From positions 1 to 35,777 of IMG/VR virus record IMGVR_UViG_3300042691_026724: DNA of 35,777 nucleotides. One strand, given 5' to 3'. The stretch comes from a virus. Shown here piece by piece: positions 9,771-15,491 of this stretch. The number at the start of each line of letters is the position of its first letter. The stretch's first letter is position 1. The position numbers and the translations under genes were made by a program. A model generated the notes under the pieces. The model did no database searches. It saw nothing but the letters and a program-made list of their open reading frames with translations, and had not been told where the DNA came from.

Positions 9771-9989
9771 CCAAGTTTCAATTTCTTGTTTTTTAAAGTA
9801 CCAAGCTTTTCCAATTTTATAAGCTGGGAGTTCTTTTTCTTTAATATATTTTCCGATACTGGTGCGAGTAACGTTTAGCATTAAGCAAACGTCTGTCATG
9901 TTTAACAAACGTGAATTGTCGTCAATTTCTTTAGGTTTAATAGTTTTTTTAGCGACAAATTTACGTTTATTGAGAGTTTTTTTCTTCAT
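9750..9989 (-). CDS. Excisionase-type (MerR-like) helix-turn-helix DNA-binding protein
   Basis: The 79-residue product has a basic N-terminal tail and then a classic excisionase/MerR winged-helix pattern: LLNMTDVCLMLNVTRTSIGKYIKEKELPAYKIGKAWYF, where the second helix and the wing (AYKIGKAWYFKKQEIETWL) match the HTH_17 family. Members direct excision or act as small regulators. No integrase is encoded in the window, so a regulatory role is more likely than excision. On the minus strand a TATAAT box and AAGGA precede the ATG, and an inverted repeat at 10033-10057 lies just upstream and may be its operator. Confidence 0.85.
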   Translation of the reverse strand: MKKKTLNKRKFVAKKTIKPKEIDDNSRLLNMTDVCLMLNVTRTSIGKYIKEKELPAYKIGKAWYFKKQEIETWLKRFIN

Positions 9990-10032
9990 TAGTTGAAAAT
10001 CCTTTTTGTTTAATTATAATTGTTTAAAGCTG

Positions 10033-10057
10033 CTTGCTAGGGCTGGTATCTAGCAAG
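10033..10057. promoter_or_regulatory. Inverted repeat between ERF and HTH genes: operator or weak terminator
   Basis: CTTGCTAG (10033-10040) and CTAGCAAG (10050-10057) form a perfect 8-bp inverted repeat, extendable to about 12 bp with two G-U pairs. It lies near the -35 position of a possible minus-strand promoter for the HTH gene (TATAAT near 10016). No T-tract follows on the minus strand, so an operator for autoregulation is preferred over a terminator. Confidence 0.5.
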
Positions 10058-10064
10058 TGGCAAT

Positions 10065-10751
10065 TTAAAACGGTATCTCGTCTTTAGGGCTAATTGTCAC
10101 AACGTAATCTAGAAGCATTTTATAATTATTTATATTTCTTTCTTTCCACTGATAGTCTGTTTTTTTTTGTTCACTGGCTAAAAGTTTACTTATCCAAACT
10201 CCAAAACGCTCAGGGTTTTTCTCAGCGGCTTCTTTATACGTTAAACCTTTAAATTCAGGATTGTATTTAAGAATAGCGTCGTTAATTTTTATGTTTAAAA
10301 TATCATCATTTTTATTTTGAACAGGTGCAGTTTTAATCTCTTTATTTTCTTTTATTTTTTCTTCTGCCATGTTTGCATCGTCGTCTTGTTCGCCTGCAAT
10401 TCCACAAAAAGTCATAAGTGAATATCTACGAGCATAAGTTAAAGCAGAGCCAAAGCCTTGCGGACTTTGTTTATCTACAGGCACGTAAAGAATATCGCTT
10501 GATAAGCTTTCCCCTGATTCATGCACAACAATAGTTTCAACGCCTACGCTGTTTGGCATATTGTGATGTTTTTGAGTTAAAAATAAACCGTGTTTATTAA
10601 AAGCTTTTTTTACTGAATCTAAACAGCTGGCTAAACTTGCGTATTTAGTTTTAAAATGAGGATTAATGCAATCAAAAAAAACAGGGGTAAATTCTTGTTG
10701 AGCTTTAGCTAAAGCCGCATAAACTTTGGTGTTCTTATTTTCTTCATTCAT
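10065..10751 (-). CDS. erf: ERF-family single-strand annealing recombinase
   Basis: The product shows the ERF signature: an N-terminal helix with LAKAQQEF, NPHFKTKYASLASCLDSVKKAFNKHG, and the hallmark GSALTYARRYSLMTFCGIAG, followed by an acidic QDDDAN stretch. ERF proteins form rings on single-stranded DNA and anneal complementary strands, as in P22 genome circularisation. The C-terminal third is a linker plus a small helical domain. The frame is open up to 10778, but the Met at 10751 (MNEENKN) fits the usual family start better, and a -10-like TATATT and the phased GATAA repeats lie just upstream. Neither start has a convincing ribosome site. With RusA (14244-14657) this forms a recombination module, plausible given the absence of phage polymerase genes. 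Confidence 0.9.
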   Translation of the reverse strand: MNEENKNTKVYAALAKAQQEFTPVFFDCINPHFKTKYASLASCLDSVKKAFNKHGLFLTQKHHNMPNSVGVETIVVHESGESLSSDILYVPVDKQSPQGFGSALTYARRYSLMTFCGIAGEQDDDANMAEEKIKENKEIKTAPVQNKNDDILNIKINDAILKYNPEFKGLTYKEAAEKNPERFGVWISKLLASEQKKTDYQWKERNINNYKMLLDYVVTISPKDEIPF

Positions 10752-10777
10752 TTGTCGCAATAATATAAAATATGGCA

Positions 10778-10810
10778 AGATAAGTAAAGATAAATCCGGA
10801 TAAGATAAAA
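10778..10810. promoter_or_regulatory. Four GATAA repeats in helical phase upstream of ERF
   Basis: GATAA occurs at 10779, 10789, 10799 and 10804, spaced 10, 10 and 5 bp, between the ERF start and the tRNA. Spacing of about one helical turn suggests one face of DNA bound by a regulator. The minus-strand sequence downstream contains a -10-like TATATT. The regulatory role is inference. Confidence 0.4.
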
Positions 10811-10886
10811 TGGCTCCCAGAGTAGGACTTGAACCTACGACCTAATCGTTAACAGCGATTTGCACTACCGACTGTGCTATCTGGGA
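10811..10886 (-). tRNA. tRNA-Asn (anticodon GUU), CCA encoded
   Basis: On the minus strand the sequence folds as a full cloverleaf: acceptor TCCCAGA with TCTGGGA, D-arm GCAC/GTGC with a GTCGGTA-type loop, anticodon stem AATCG/CGATT with loop CTGTTAA (anticodon GTT, Asn), T-arm GTAGG/CCTAC with TTCAAGT, discriminator G and encoded CCA. It overlaps the 3' end of the HNH gene on the same strand by 45 nt, so the HNH stop codon falls in the anticodon stem. Confidence 0.95.
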
Positions 10887-11282
10887 ATTGCGTTTCTTTC
10901 TTCTACCAGTTTTCCATCGCCATTCATTAACTTTTTTTACCGCTTCGGTTCTGCAAACATTACATCTGCATCCTTTTTTATAAAGAGAAACTCCGTGTTG
11001 TCCGCAATCTAAATCAACATATGTTTTCTTTTGATGGCAACTTCTGCATAAAATTTGGCATTTTTTTAATTCTTTTTTTCTTTTTTTTTCGCTTAATCCC
11101 CAAATAGCGGAAGATTTAACCGTTTGTTTATTTGTGTTTATTCTTGCAACTATGTGATCTATTTGAAGATTTTCATTGGACCCACAATTAGCACAAGGTC
11201 CATTTTCTAAAATGTATTGAGTTCTTCTTTTTTTATACAATTCGTTTTGATATTGGCGTCTTTTTTCACCGTAATAAGCCAT
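10842..11282 (-). CDS. HNH endonuclease, free-standing, 3' end overlaps tRNA-Asn
   Basis: The 146-residue product has a zinc-HNH core: Cys30 and Cys33 (CANC), Asp42-His43 (QIDHIVAR), then Cys79, Cys82 and His83 (CRSCH). A second Cys cluster (CRCNVCR, residues 105-111) heads a basic C-terminal tail, a layout common in phage free-standing HNH nucleases. Such genes are often mobile. Whether this one assists the capsid-gene introns or cuts elsewhere is unknown. The last 15 codons are read through the tRNA-Asn sequence and the stop lies within it. The start ATG lacks a visible ribosome site, and a hairpin plus T8 on the minus strand sits only a few bases upstream, which may limit expression. Confidence 0.8.
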   Translation of the reverse strand: MAYYGEKRRQYQNELYKKRRTQYILENGPCANCGSNENLQIDHIVARINTNKQTVKSSAIWGLSEKKRKKELKKCQILCRSCHQKKTYVDLDCGQHGVSLYKKGCRCNVCRTEAVKKVNEWRWKTGRRKKRNSQIAQSVVQIAVND

Positions 11283-11288
11283 ATAAAA

Positions 11289-11328
11289 AAAAGGGCGCTC
11301 GACACTTTACGGAGGTAGAATGTCGAGC
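11289..11328 (-). terminator. Hairpin with U-run on the minus strand (intrinsic terminator shape)
   Basis: Read on the minus strand, GCTCGACA and TGTCGAGC (11297-11304 with 11321-11328) form an 8-bp hairpin, followed by GCCC and eight Ts just before the HNH start. It would stop leftward transcription entering from the right. On the plus strand the same hairpin would be the first stem of the candidate RNA at 11293-11730. Confidence 0.55.
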
Positions 11329-11730
11329 TAAATCAGAATTTGCGTAAAATGATTTATGGTCAAAGAATATCTTTTTCTATAAATCTCGCAAGCAAAAAGT
11401 GATCGACTTTTAAAAAAAACGATCTGTGCCAAGACCTATTACACAAGCCTGTAGCAAGGCTTAAGTGAATGCTTTCTAGAGCAATCTAGAGTGATTATGG
11501 CCGATAGGGGCTCTTGTTAGAGGCTGAGACAAAGGGCTCTGGCTAATAAGAGGGTAAGTGATGACCTGACATGAACAAAGCTCCAATAAGACGGAAGCGT
11601 ACGGAGCATAAGATGTGAGCAAACAATCACCATACGAAATGAGCTGGCTCCGTTGGGGTAGATCGAGAGGTCTTTAAATAGTTTATAAGTGTGAAAGGGA
11701 AGCTGGATAGCCAGTTAACCCTTTCATGCC
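11293..11730 (+). ncRNA. Candidate large structured non-coding RNA (about 440 nt), class unknown
   Basis: No gene fits this 459-bp interval, yet it holds many local helices. They are GCTCGACA/TGTCGAGC (11297/11321); GATCG/CGATC (11401/11420); AAGCCT/AGGCTT (11445/11457); TCTAGA-GCAA-TCTAGA with a GNRA loop (11475-11490); CTCTTGTTAG/CTAATAAGAG (11511/11543); GCTCC/GGAGC (11580/11603) competing with ACGGAGC/GCTCCGT (11601/11647); GATC-GAGA-GGTC with a GNRA loop (11661-11672); and TGAAAGGG/CCCTTTCA (11692/11719) enclosing CTGG/CCAG. GNRA loops and purine-rich joints appear only on the plus strand, favouring that sense. Lying beside a phage tRNA recalls the large phage RNAs GOLLD and ROOL, but no match was recognised. 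It could instead be a long leader of the 11776 gene. Group I, group II, tmRNA and RNase P cores were not found. Confidence 0.55.
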
Positions 11731-11775
11731 AAAATTTCGCTTCACCATTGAAATAGATTGAAAGGTTTTTGAATT

Positions 11776-12264
11776 ATGAGCAGCGAAGAATATAAAGAAC
11801 AATACCAAAAACACACAACAAAAGAGCTTGGTATGACGTCGTTTCTAGACATCGTAAATAAATTTAAGCATTTCTTTAAAAGCTCACCTGATAACAAATA
11901 CTTAGAGAATTTTTGCAGATACGGGATAAAGTTTTCCAATACTTCTCCAGATAAGTTCAGACGTGCTCTTGAATCTATACTAGAAACACAAGACACATTT
12001 CCAAGCATAAGTGATCTTCGAATCGCTATAGAAAAGCTACCTCGCAGACCGATTGATTACATTGCAGCTCAATCCAAAGACGCACGGCAAGCGTTAGGAT
12101 GCTCTAAATGCGATCATTTTGGTTGGGTTAGGGCAATCAGTGAAGATTCATATGAAACTGTCTGCAAGTGCCCTTATTGCAACGGCAAGGGGTTAACTAC
12201 AGAGCTCCCTACAAAAGAGCAAGTCTATGCAAAAGGCTACACTCGGCTTAAAGTAAAAAAGTAG
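11776..12264 (+). CDS. Zinc-ribbon protein with helicase-loader-like N-terminus (162 aa)
   Basis: The ATG follows GAAAGG (11759-11764). The N-terminal 95 residues are helical and include FRRALESILETQDTFPSISDLRIAIEK, which resembles the FPPTIADL-type helix pattern in small phage replication proteins such as helicase loaders of the G39P type. The C-terminal half carries a possible four-Cys ribbon, CSKC (residues 113-116) and CKCPYC (about 136-141), followed by NGKG. A role as replisome loader or replication organiser is plausible because no other replication initiator is seen, but this rests on weak resemblance. The gene directly follows the structured RNA region, and a tiny ORF starts 2 bp after its stop. 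Confidence 0.65.
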   Translation: MSSEEYKEQYQKHTTKELGMTSFLDIVNKFKHFFKSSPDNKYLENFCRYGIKFSNTSPDKFRRALESILETQDTFPSISDLRIAIEKLPRRPIDYIAAQSKDARQALGCSKCDHFGWVRAISEDSYETVCKCPYCNGKGLTTELPTKEQVYAKGYTRLKVKK

Positions 12265-12266
12265 TT

Positions 12267-12365
12267 ATGAAATGTTTTATTGCTTTTATTAAAACACTTT
12301 TTGGTAAAAAGCCTAAAAAAGAAAATCCATTTAAAGATTTTAAATTTCCAATAATAAAAAAATGA
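12267..12365 (+). CDS. Tiny 32-residue basic ORF
   Basis: The ATG at 12267 lies 2 bp past the stop of the zinc-ribbon gene. The product is MKCFIAFIKTLFGKKPKKEN followed by a short basic tail, an N-terminal amphipathic or hydrophobic helix and a Lys-rich C-terminus. Its stop overlaps the next ATG by ATGA, suggesting translational coupling. Small size makes this tentative. It could be a membrane-active or DNA-binding peptide. Confidence 0.4.
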   Translation: MKCFIAFIKTLFGKKPKKENPFKDFKFPIIKK

Positions 12366-12439
12366 CTGAGCTTTATCTGACAGTATGCACAGCTAGTTTT
12401 TTAGCGTGGGTTTTAGTTTGCGAATTCGGTGATCTGTGA
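12362..12439 (+). CDS. Tiny 25-residue single-span membrane peptide ORF
   Basis: The start overlaps the previous stop (ATGA at 12362-12365). The product is MTELYLTVCTASFLAWVLVC followed by EFGDL, essentially one transmembrane segment with an acidic end. The coupled start and position upstream of the endolysin gene would suit a small lysis or inner-membrane peptide. The evidence is only sequence composition and coupling. Confidence 0.4.
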   Translation: MTELYLTVCTASFLAWVLVCEFGDL

Positions 12440-12455
12440 TTAGAAGCAACTTTAA

Positions 12456-12546
12456 GGCTACAAGAATAAACGCTTTTTCTAACCTGTTGAAGCGGCCAAA
12501 AGAACCAGATTGCACACATAACTTTCATAACCTAATTCTTGTAGCC
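12456..12546 (+). promoter_or_regulatory. Long-range inverted repeat in the endolysin leader
   Basis: GGCTACAAGAAT (12456-12467) and ATTCTTGTAGCC (12535-12546) are perfect 12-bp complements, with an inner CGCTT/AAGCG pair. The element ends 17 bp before the ATG of the endolysin and just before its GGAG ribosome site. It could be a small RNA, a 5' UTR control structure, or protect the message. Confidence 0.55.
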
Positions 12547-12563
12547 CGTTTATATAGGAGTAC

Positions 12564-13403
12564 ATGATGCTTAGACTTGGTCAATTCGGTGATGACGTAA
12601 AACAACTTCAAGAAAAACTAAATAAGCTTGGAAGCAATCTAGTTGTTGATGGCTACTTTGGTTTTTCAACTAATTTTGAAGTTCAAAAGTTTCAACGCAA
12701 AAACAATCTTGTGAGCGATGGTCTTGTTGGTCCGCTAACAATGAATAAAATCAACGAGCTTCTTAATAAAGCAGACGCTCCGAAAGAAACCGTAACAGGT
12801 GTTGATCTGTACCACGGAGATCAAGTCAATGATTGGACCAAACTTAAAGAAGCAGGCATTCAGTTTGTATTCCTTAAAGCTACTGAAGGAGTTAAGTTTA
12901 TTGATCCTTTGTTTAAGTCTCGCTGGCAAGTTGCAAAACTCTCAGGACTTATTCGGGGTGCGTATCATTTCTTTAGACCAGCTAAAAACGCTATTGTTCA
13001 AGCTCAGCTATTTTGTGACACCGTTGGTAAATTAGATGCAGAAGATTTACCTTTAGTTTTGGACTGGGAAACCACTGACGACACAAGCTTTAAAAGTGAC
13101 AAAGAAAATGCAATGAAGTTTCTCACTAAAGTTGAAGAACTTTCAGGCAAGAGACCTATTATTTACACATCTCCATCTTTTGCTAATGAGTTATATTTAG
13201 AAGTGGATTTTTTTCGGTACCCATTATGGATTGCTCACTATAGAGCAAAAACACCTCGTATACCGAAGCCTTGGACTGACTGGAAATTCTGGCAAGTGGG
13301 TGAAGACATAAGTGTTATGGGCATCAATAACCCCTGTGACTTTAACTTGTTCAATGGGTCAATCTTTGATCTAAAAAAATTTATTTCTGATTCTAAAGTA
13401 TAA
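12564..13403 (+). CDS. Endolysin: peptidoglycan-binding domain plus GH25 muramidase
   Basis: The start ATG follows TAGGAG by 5 bp (a second ATG is directly after). Residues 3-65 match a PG-binding-1 repeat (LGQFGDDVKQLQEKLNKLG ... DGYFGFSTNFEVQKFQ). From residue 79 a GH25 lysozyme barrel begins: GVDLYHGDQVNDW carries the first Asp, LKATEG the next strand, RGAYHFFRP a conserved barrel edge, and LVLDWE (residues 165-169) the catalytic Asp-x-Glu. WIAHYR and WQVGEDISVMGINNPCDFN complete the fold. It hydrolyses the MurNAc-GlcNAc bond at the end of infection. GH25 endolysins are commoner in phages of Gram-positives, so this is a notable choice given the spanin-like genes at 14641-15268. No signal peptide is seen, so it needs a holin for release. 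Confidence 0.92.
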   Translation: MMLRLGQFGDDVKQLQEKLNKLGSNLVVDGYFGFSTNFEVQKFQRKNNLVSDGLVGPLTMNKINELLNKADAPKETVTGVDLYHGDQVNDWTKLKEAGIQFVFLKATEGVKFIDPLFKSRWQVAKLSGLIRGAYHFFRPAKNAIVQAQLFCDTVGKLDAEDLPLVLDWETTDDTSFKSDKENAMKFLTKVEELSGKRPIIYTSPSFANELYLEVDFFRYPLWIAHYRAKTPRIPKPWTDWKFWQVGEDISVMGINNPCDFNLFNGSIFDLKKFISDSKV

Positions 13404-13426
13404 AATTGATCGTTACACTGATTGTG

Positions 13427-13486
13427 GCGGGGGACTCCTTCCTCAAGTTTCAATGTTTTCTTTCTTAAAAACTACCTCTCCCGCCG
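13427..13486. other. Intergenic stretch 13404-13582: weak inverted repeat, then promoter
   Basis: GGCGGG (13427-13432) and CCCGCC (13481-13486) could close a large loop downstream of the endolysin and before TCTTT, perhaps acting as a weak terminator. The loop is 48 nt, so this is not convincing. No gene is seen in the stretch. Confidence 0.25.
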
Positions 13487-13534
13487 TCTTTAATTATAAT
13501 GCGTTCCCAGCTTAATTCTTAACGTATTATTAAT

Positions 13535-13562
13535 TTTTCAATATATATACTTGATATATAAT
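13535..13562 (+). promoter_or_regulatory. Sigma70-like promoter for the small-gene cluster at 13583
   Basis: TTTTCA (13535-13540) and TATAAT (13557-13562) with a 16-bp spacer lie in an AT-rich stretch just upstream of the ATG at 13583, with GAGG (13571-13574) as ribosome site. This fits a host-type promoter better than the GACA-N3-ATACAT motif. Confidence 0.5.
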
Positions 13563-13582
13563 ATATATATGAGGTATAAAAA

Positions 13583-13867
13583 ATGAAAACAGAAAAAAAA
13601 GAAACCATAACCATAGTCCAAGAACTTGCAGATGTAATAGAGCAGAGAAAGGCATTAGAAAAAAAAGAAGCTGCTCTTAAAGACCAAGTTAAAGCTGTCA
13701 ATCCTAAAGACGGTTTTATACAAGCTGGAAACGTTTTAGTTGTTTTTAATAACAAAAAACGCACAACTTTGGATCGTAAAGCATTAGAGCAAAAACTTGG
13801 TTCTGAAATTGAAAAGTTTGAAATTGTAACGGAATACGTTCAAATTGATGTCAAAAAAGTTGCTTAA
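13583..13867 (+). CDS. Hypothetical coiled-coil protein of phage recombination-region type (94 aa)
   Basis: GAGG precedes the start. The product has a coiled N-terminal half (ELADVIEQRKALEKKEAALKDQVKAV) and a beta-rich C-terminus with RTTLDRKALEQKLGSEIEKF followed by EYVQIDVKK. The arrangement of a helix pair followed by an LDxKAL element recurs in small phage proteins of early regions. No function is known with certainty. Directly followed by a 67-aa gene after 23 bp. Confidence 0.65.
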   Translation: MKTEKKETITIVQELADVIEQRKALEKKEAALKDQVKAVNPKDGFIQAGNVLVVFNNKKRTTLDRKALEQKLGSEIEKFEIVTEYVQIDVKKVA

Positions 13868-13890
13868 TAAAAAAAAGAAGGAGAAAAAAA

Positions 13891-14094
13891 ATGAAAACAA
13901 AAAAGAAGAAAAAACCAATAACAGATAAACAATTACAAAAGTTTATTGCTAATGAAATTTATAAACTTGGCATGAAACTCGATAAAGTACGACCTAATGA
14001 TGAGCAATATTGTTTGTATTTGTTATTCAGTATGTTTGGTGGATTGCTATCAAACATAACTTGCAAAAAACATTTTAAACAAATTGTCGCATAA
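13891..14094 (+). CDS. Hypothetical 67-residue protein with Lys-rich N-terminus
   Basis: A strong ribosome site AGAAGGAG lies 8 bp before the ATG. The product starts MKTKKKKKPITDKQLQKF and continues with a helical, partly hydrophobic core (YCLYLLFSMFGGLLSNITC). Possible nucleic-acid-binding or membrane-associated protein; not recognised. Supported as a gene by the ribosome site and cluster position. Confidence 0.6.
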   Translation: MKTKKKKKPITDKQLQKFIANEIYKLGMKLDKVRPNDEQYCLYLLFSMFGGLLSNITCKKHFKQIVA

Positions 14095-14110
14095 ATACTT
14101 AAAAAAAATT

Positions 14111-14254
14111 ATGAATAACGAAAAAATGAAAAAATTTATTATTACGCTTCCAGAATCGGTTGTTAAACAACTTGATAAGCTTGCAAAAAAAGATAGTCGA
14201 TCACGCAACAATTTAATTATGAAAGTTTTATTAGAGTATTTGTCTAAGAACTGA
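14111..14254 (+). CDS. Ribbon-helix-helix (CopG/Arc-type) DNA-binding protein, 47 aa
   Basis: From ATG 14111 the product is MNNEKMKKFIITLPESVVKQ followed by LDKLAKKDSRSRNNLIMKVL and LEYLSKN. It has a short beta strand (KFIITLP), a helix (ESVVKQLDKLAKKD) and a second helix starting SRNNLI, the classic ribbon-helix-helix order of Arc and CopG repressors. Such dimers bind operators through the strand. The length is normal for the family. The ribosome site is poor. The gene converges with RusA, overlapping its 3' end by 11 bp. It is the clearest repressor or activator candidate besides the HTH protein at 9750-9989. Confidence 0.8.
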   Translation: MNNEKMKKFIITLPESVVKQLDKLAKKDSRSRNNLIMKVLLEYLSKN

Positions 14255-14657
14255 GCTTTTCGTTTAGCTGTATCACGCGAACAATAGTTCGCTCAGCACC
14301 ATCGGTATACATTTTAATTCCTGTAATATCCACAACACAGCTATCATCTTGCCAAAGCACTCCGTTACAAGAATCCAGCACTTGCTTTAAAAGATTATCC
14401 ACGTCACCTTTTCCACCGTAAATAAGTTCTTTTTTCTTATCAGCTTTTGGACGTGCGAAGTAAAAAGCACATTGTACTTTTACGGGCTTTGTAAACTTTA
14501 AACCATCGGCAGCTTTATCAGCCACAGTAGCTACCAAACGCTGGTAATGTACCTGTTTAGCAGTATTATAATGTCGGCCGCCGCGAGCGACACGCGTGCG
14601 CTGGTGCGGCATAGGGTGAGCTTCAACTGTGAAAAGTAATTCATTTCTTAAAGCCAT
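14244..14657 (-). CDS. rusA: RusA-family Holliday junction resolvase
   Basis: The 137-residue length and motifs match RusA: PMPHQRTR near the N-terminus, the family core GDVDNLLKQVLDSCNGVLWQDD with catalytic Asp residues (D85, D87 and D104/D105), and VVDI shortly after. RusA cleaves four-way junctions made by recombination and can resolve branched DNA before packaging. It overlaps the upstream lipoprotein stop by 17 bp and so is probably translated from the lysis-cassette message. Pairing with ERF gives a complete annealing and resolution module. Confidence 0.93.
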   Translation of the reverse strand: MALRNELLFTVEAHPMPHQRTRVARGGRHYNTAKQVHYQRLVATVADKAADGLKFTKPVKVQCAFYFARPKADKKKELIYGGKGDVDNLLKQVLDSCNGVLWQDDSCVVDITGIKMYTDGAERTIVRVIQLNEKLSS

Positions 14658-14979
14658 CGAGATTTATTACCAATGTTTTGTTTGTTTTATCGAAATAACA
14701 GTCGTTTGTTTGACTACAAAGCTGCTTTATCACTTCTTTAAGATTGGCATAATTTTCTGCTTTTGTGCTAATCATGCCCACCCGCTCACGGTCCCATTCT
14801 TGTTGCGACACGTAACGAGTTTTGTTTGTCAGACTATGAACGCAATACGCACCACCGTCAGCTAAGTTAGAACACCATTCTGAATCTTTAATAATTACGT
14901 GCTGACAGCTACTTGTGCTTAAAACTAATAAGATCACTAAAAGCTTTTTCAAAATCCTTTTGCTTTTGCGGTAATTCAT
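14641..14979 (-). CDS. Lipoprotein, probable outer-membrane spanin (Rz1-like) or related lysis protein
   Basis: The frame is open to 15009, but the Met at 14979 is preceded by AAAGGAG with 6-bp spacing and gives MNYRKSKRILKKLLVILLVLSTSSC, a basic n-region, hydrophobic core and a lipobox ending in Cys25. About 87 residues remain after lipidation, longer than typical Rz1, with four further Cys. The start lies inside the upstream gene (71-bp overlap in another frame), the nested pattern known for Rz/Rz1 spanins, and a holin lies two genes upstream. An outer-membrane spanin is the best guess; an exclusion or immunity lipoprotein is an alternative. Confidence 0.7.
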   Translation of the reverse strand: MNYRKSKRILKKLLVILLVLSTSSCQHVIIKDSEWCSNLADGGAYCVHSLTNKTRYVSQQEWDRERVGMISTKAENYANLKEVIKQLCSQTNDCYFDKTNKTLVINLDGFKK

Positions 14980-15268
14980 CCGGAGCTCCTTTCTTAATAG
15001 CTTCTGCAAGCTCAGTTTGAGCTTTCATATAAGCATCAAGTTCTTTTTGAGTTTGATTAGAGATAACTTGGAAAGTGACCATCTTTTGCAAGTAATCAAA
15101 TATAGGCTCAGCCACGGCTTTTACTAGACGATCAAAAATTTGACTTAGAACGGGGATATTTAAAAAAGCGTATTGAACTTTAACAGCTCGAAGAAAAGCT
15201 GTAATGGCAAACGAATAGATCGTTTTATTTATAATTGAATGAGTGGGGTCAGGTTTATAGTTATTCAA
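14909..15268 (-). CDS. Lysis-cassette protein, amphipathic membrane-associated, possible inner-membrane spanin (119 aa)
   Basis: The only workable start is TTG at 15268, 8 bp inside the holin gene end, with no ribosome site, implying translational coupling. The N-terminal 65 residues are amphipathic and hydrophobic (SIINKTIYSFAITAFLRAV ... FLNIPVLSQIFDRLVKAVAE) and the C-terminal half is a charged coil (TQKELDAYMKAQTELAEAIK). It lacks one clean transmembrane span, so the inner-membrane spanin assignment rests on its position between holin and nested lipoprotein. It may instead be a holin partner. Confidence 0.55.
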   Translation of the reverse strand: MNNYKPDPTHSIINKTIYSFAITAFLRAVKVQYAFLNIPVLSQIFDRLVKAVAEPIFDYLQKMVTFQVISNQTQKELDAYMKAQTELAEAIKKGAPDELPQKQKDFEKAFSDLISFKHK

Positions 15269-15452
15269 TTTGTTTATTTGTAATGATTCGAAGAACTACG
15301 TTAATAGCTGCCCAACCAATTCCAAGCTCAGAGAAGTTAACTTTAATAAACTCAGCTACGTTTTGATTATAAGCTCCAACAATAACAACTAAAACTCCAA
15401 CAAGTTGAAGCAGAATTGTTTTAGATAAGTACCAAGGTTTTGCGTTTTCCAT
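15261..15452 (-). CDS. Small holin (63 aa)
   Basis: The product starts MENAKPWYLSKTILLQLVGVLVVIVGAYNQ, has a transmembrane helix at about residues 10-28, a short loop and a second, less hydrophobic segment (GIGWAAINVVLRIITN), and ends in a polar tail. The SKTILLQLVGV ... INVVLRIITNKQI pattern and size match small phage holins encoded at the head of lysis cassettes. The next gene overlaps its 3' end by 8 bp. A near match to the late motif (15474-15486, minus strand) lies about 20 bp upstream. No strong ribosome site was seen. Confidence 0.8.
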   Translation of the reverse strand: MENAKPWYLSKTILLQLVGVLVVIVGAYNQNVAEFIKVNFSELGIGWAAINVVLRIITNKQIE

Positions 15453-15473
15453 ACGTGTAATTTTAAATCACAA

Positions 15474-15486
15474 ATGTATTTATCGC
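15474..15486 (-). promoter_or_regulatory. Putative late promoter, near match (GCGA-N3-ATACAT), minus strand
   Basis: Read on the minus strand this is GCGATAAATACAT followed by TTGTGA, identical downstream to copy 2 at 8455-8467. Two of the four GACA bases differ. It lies upstream of the holin, the expected place for a late promoter of the leftward lysis cassette. Confidence 0.45.
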
Positions 15487-15491
15487 ATAGC

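Noticed and set aside
9750-9989. Temperate phage with excision function
   Set aside because: The HTH protein resembles excisionases but no integrase or clear repressor gene exists here. The tRNA is complete with CCA and does not look like an attachment-site fragment.
11212-11225. ATACAT-like sequence on the minus strand inside the HNH gene
   Set aside because: It lacks the GACA part and is inside a coding region, so it was not counted as a late promoter.
11283-11741. Group I or II intron, tmRNA or RNase P RNA in the structured stretch
   Set aside because: No GACTA/TAGTC-type P7 pair, no domain V-like hairpin, no tRNA-like end and no RNase P core were found.
11742-12008. 88-residue minus-strand frame opposite the zinc-ribbon gene
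   Set aside because: It is an antisense shadow; the plus-strand frame has a ribosome site, Cys motifs and protein-like composition.
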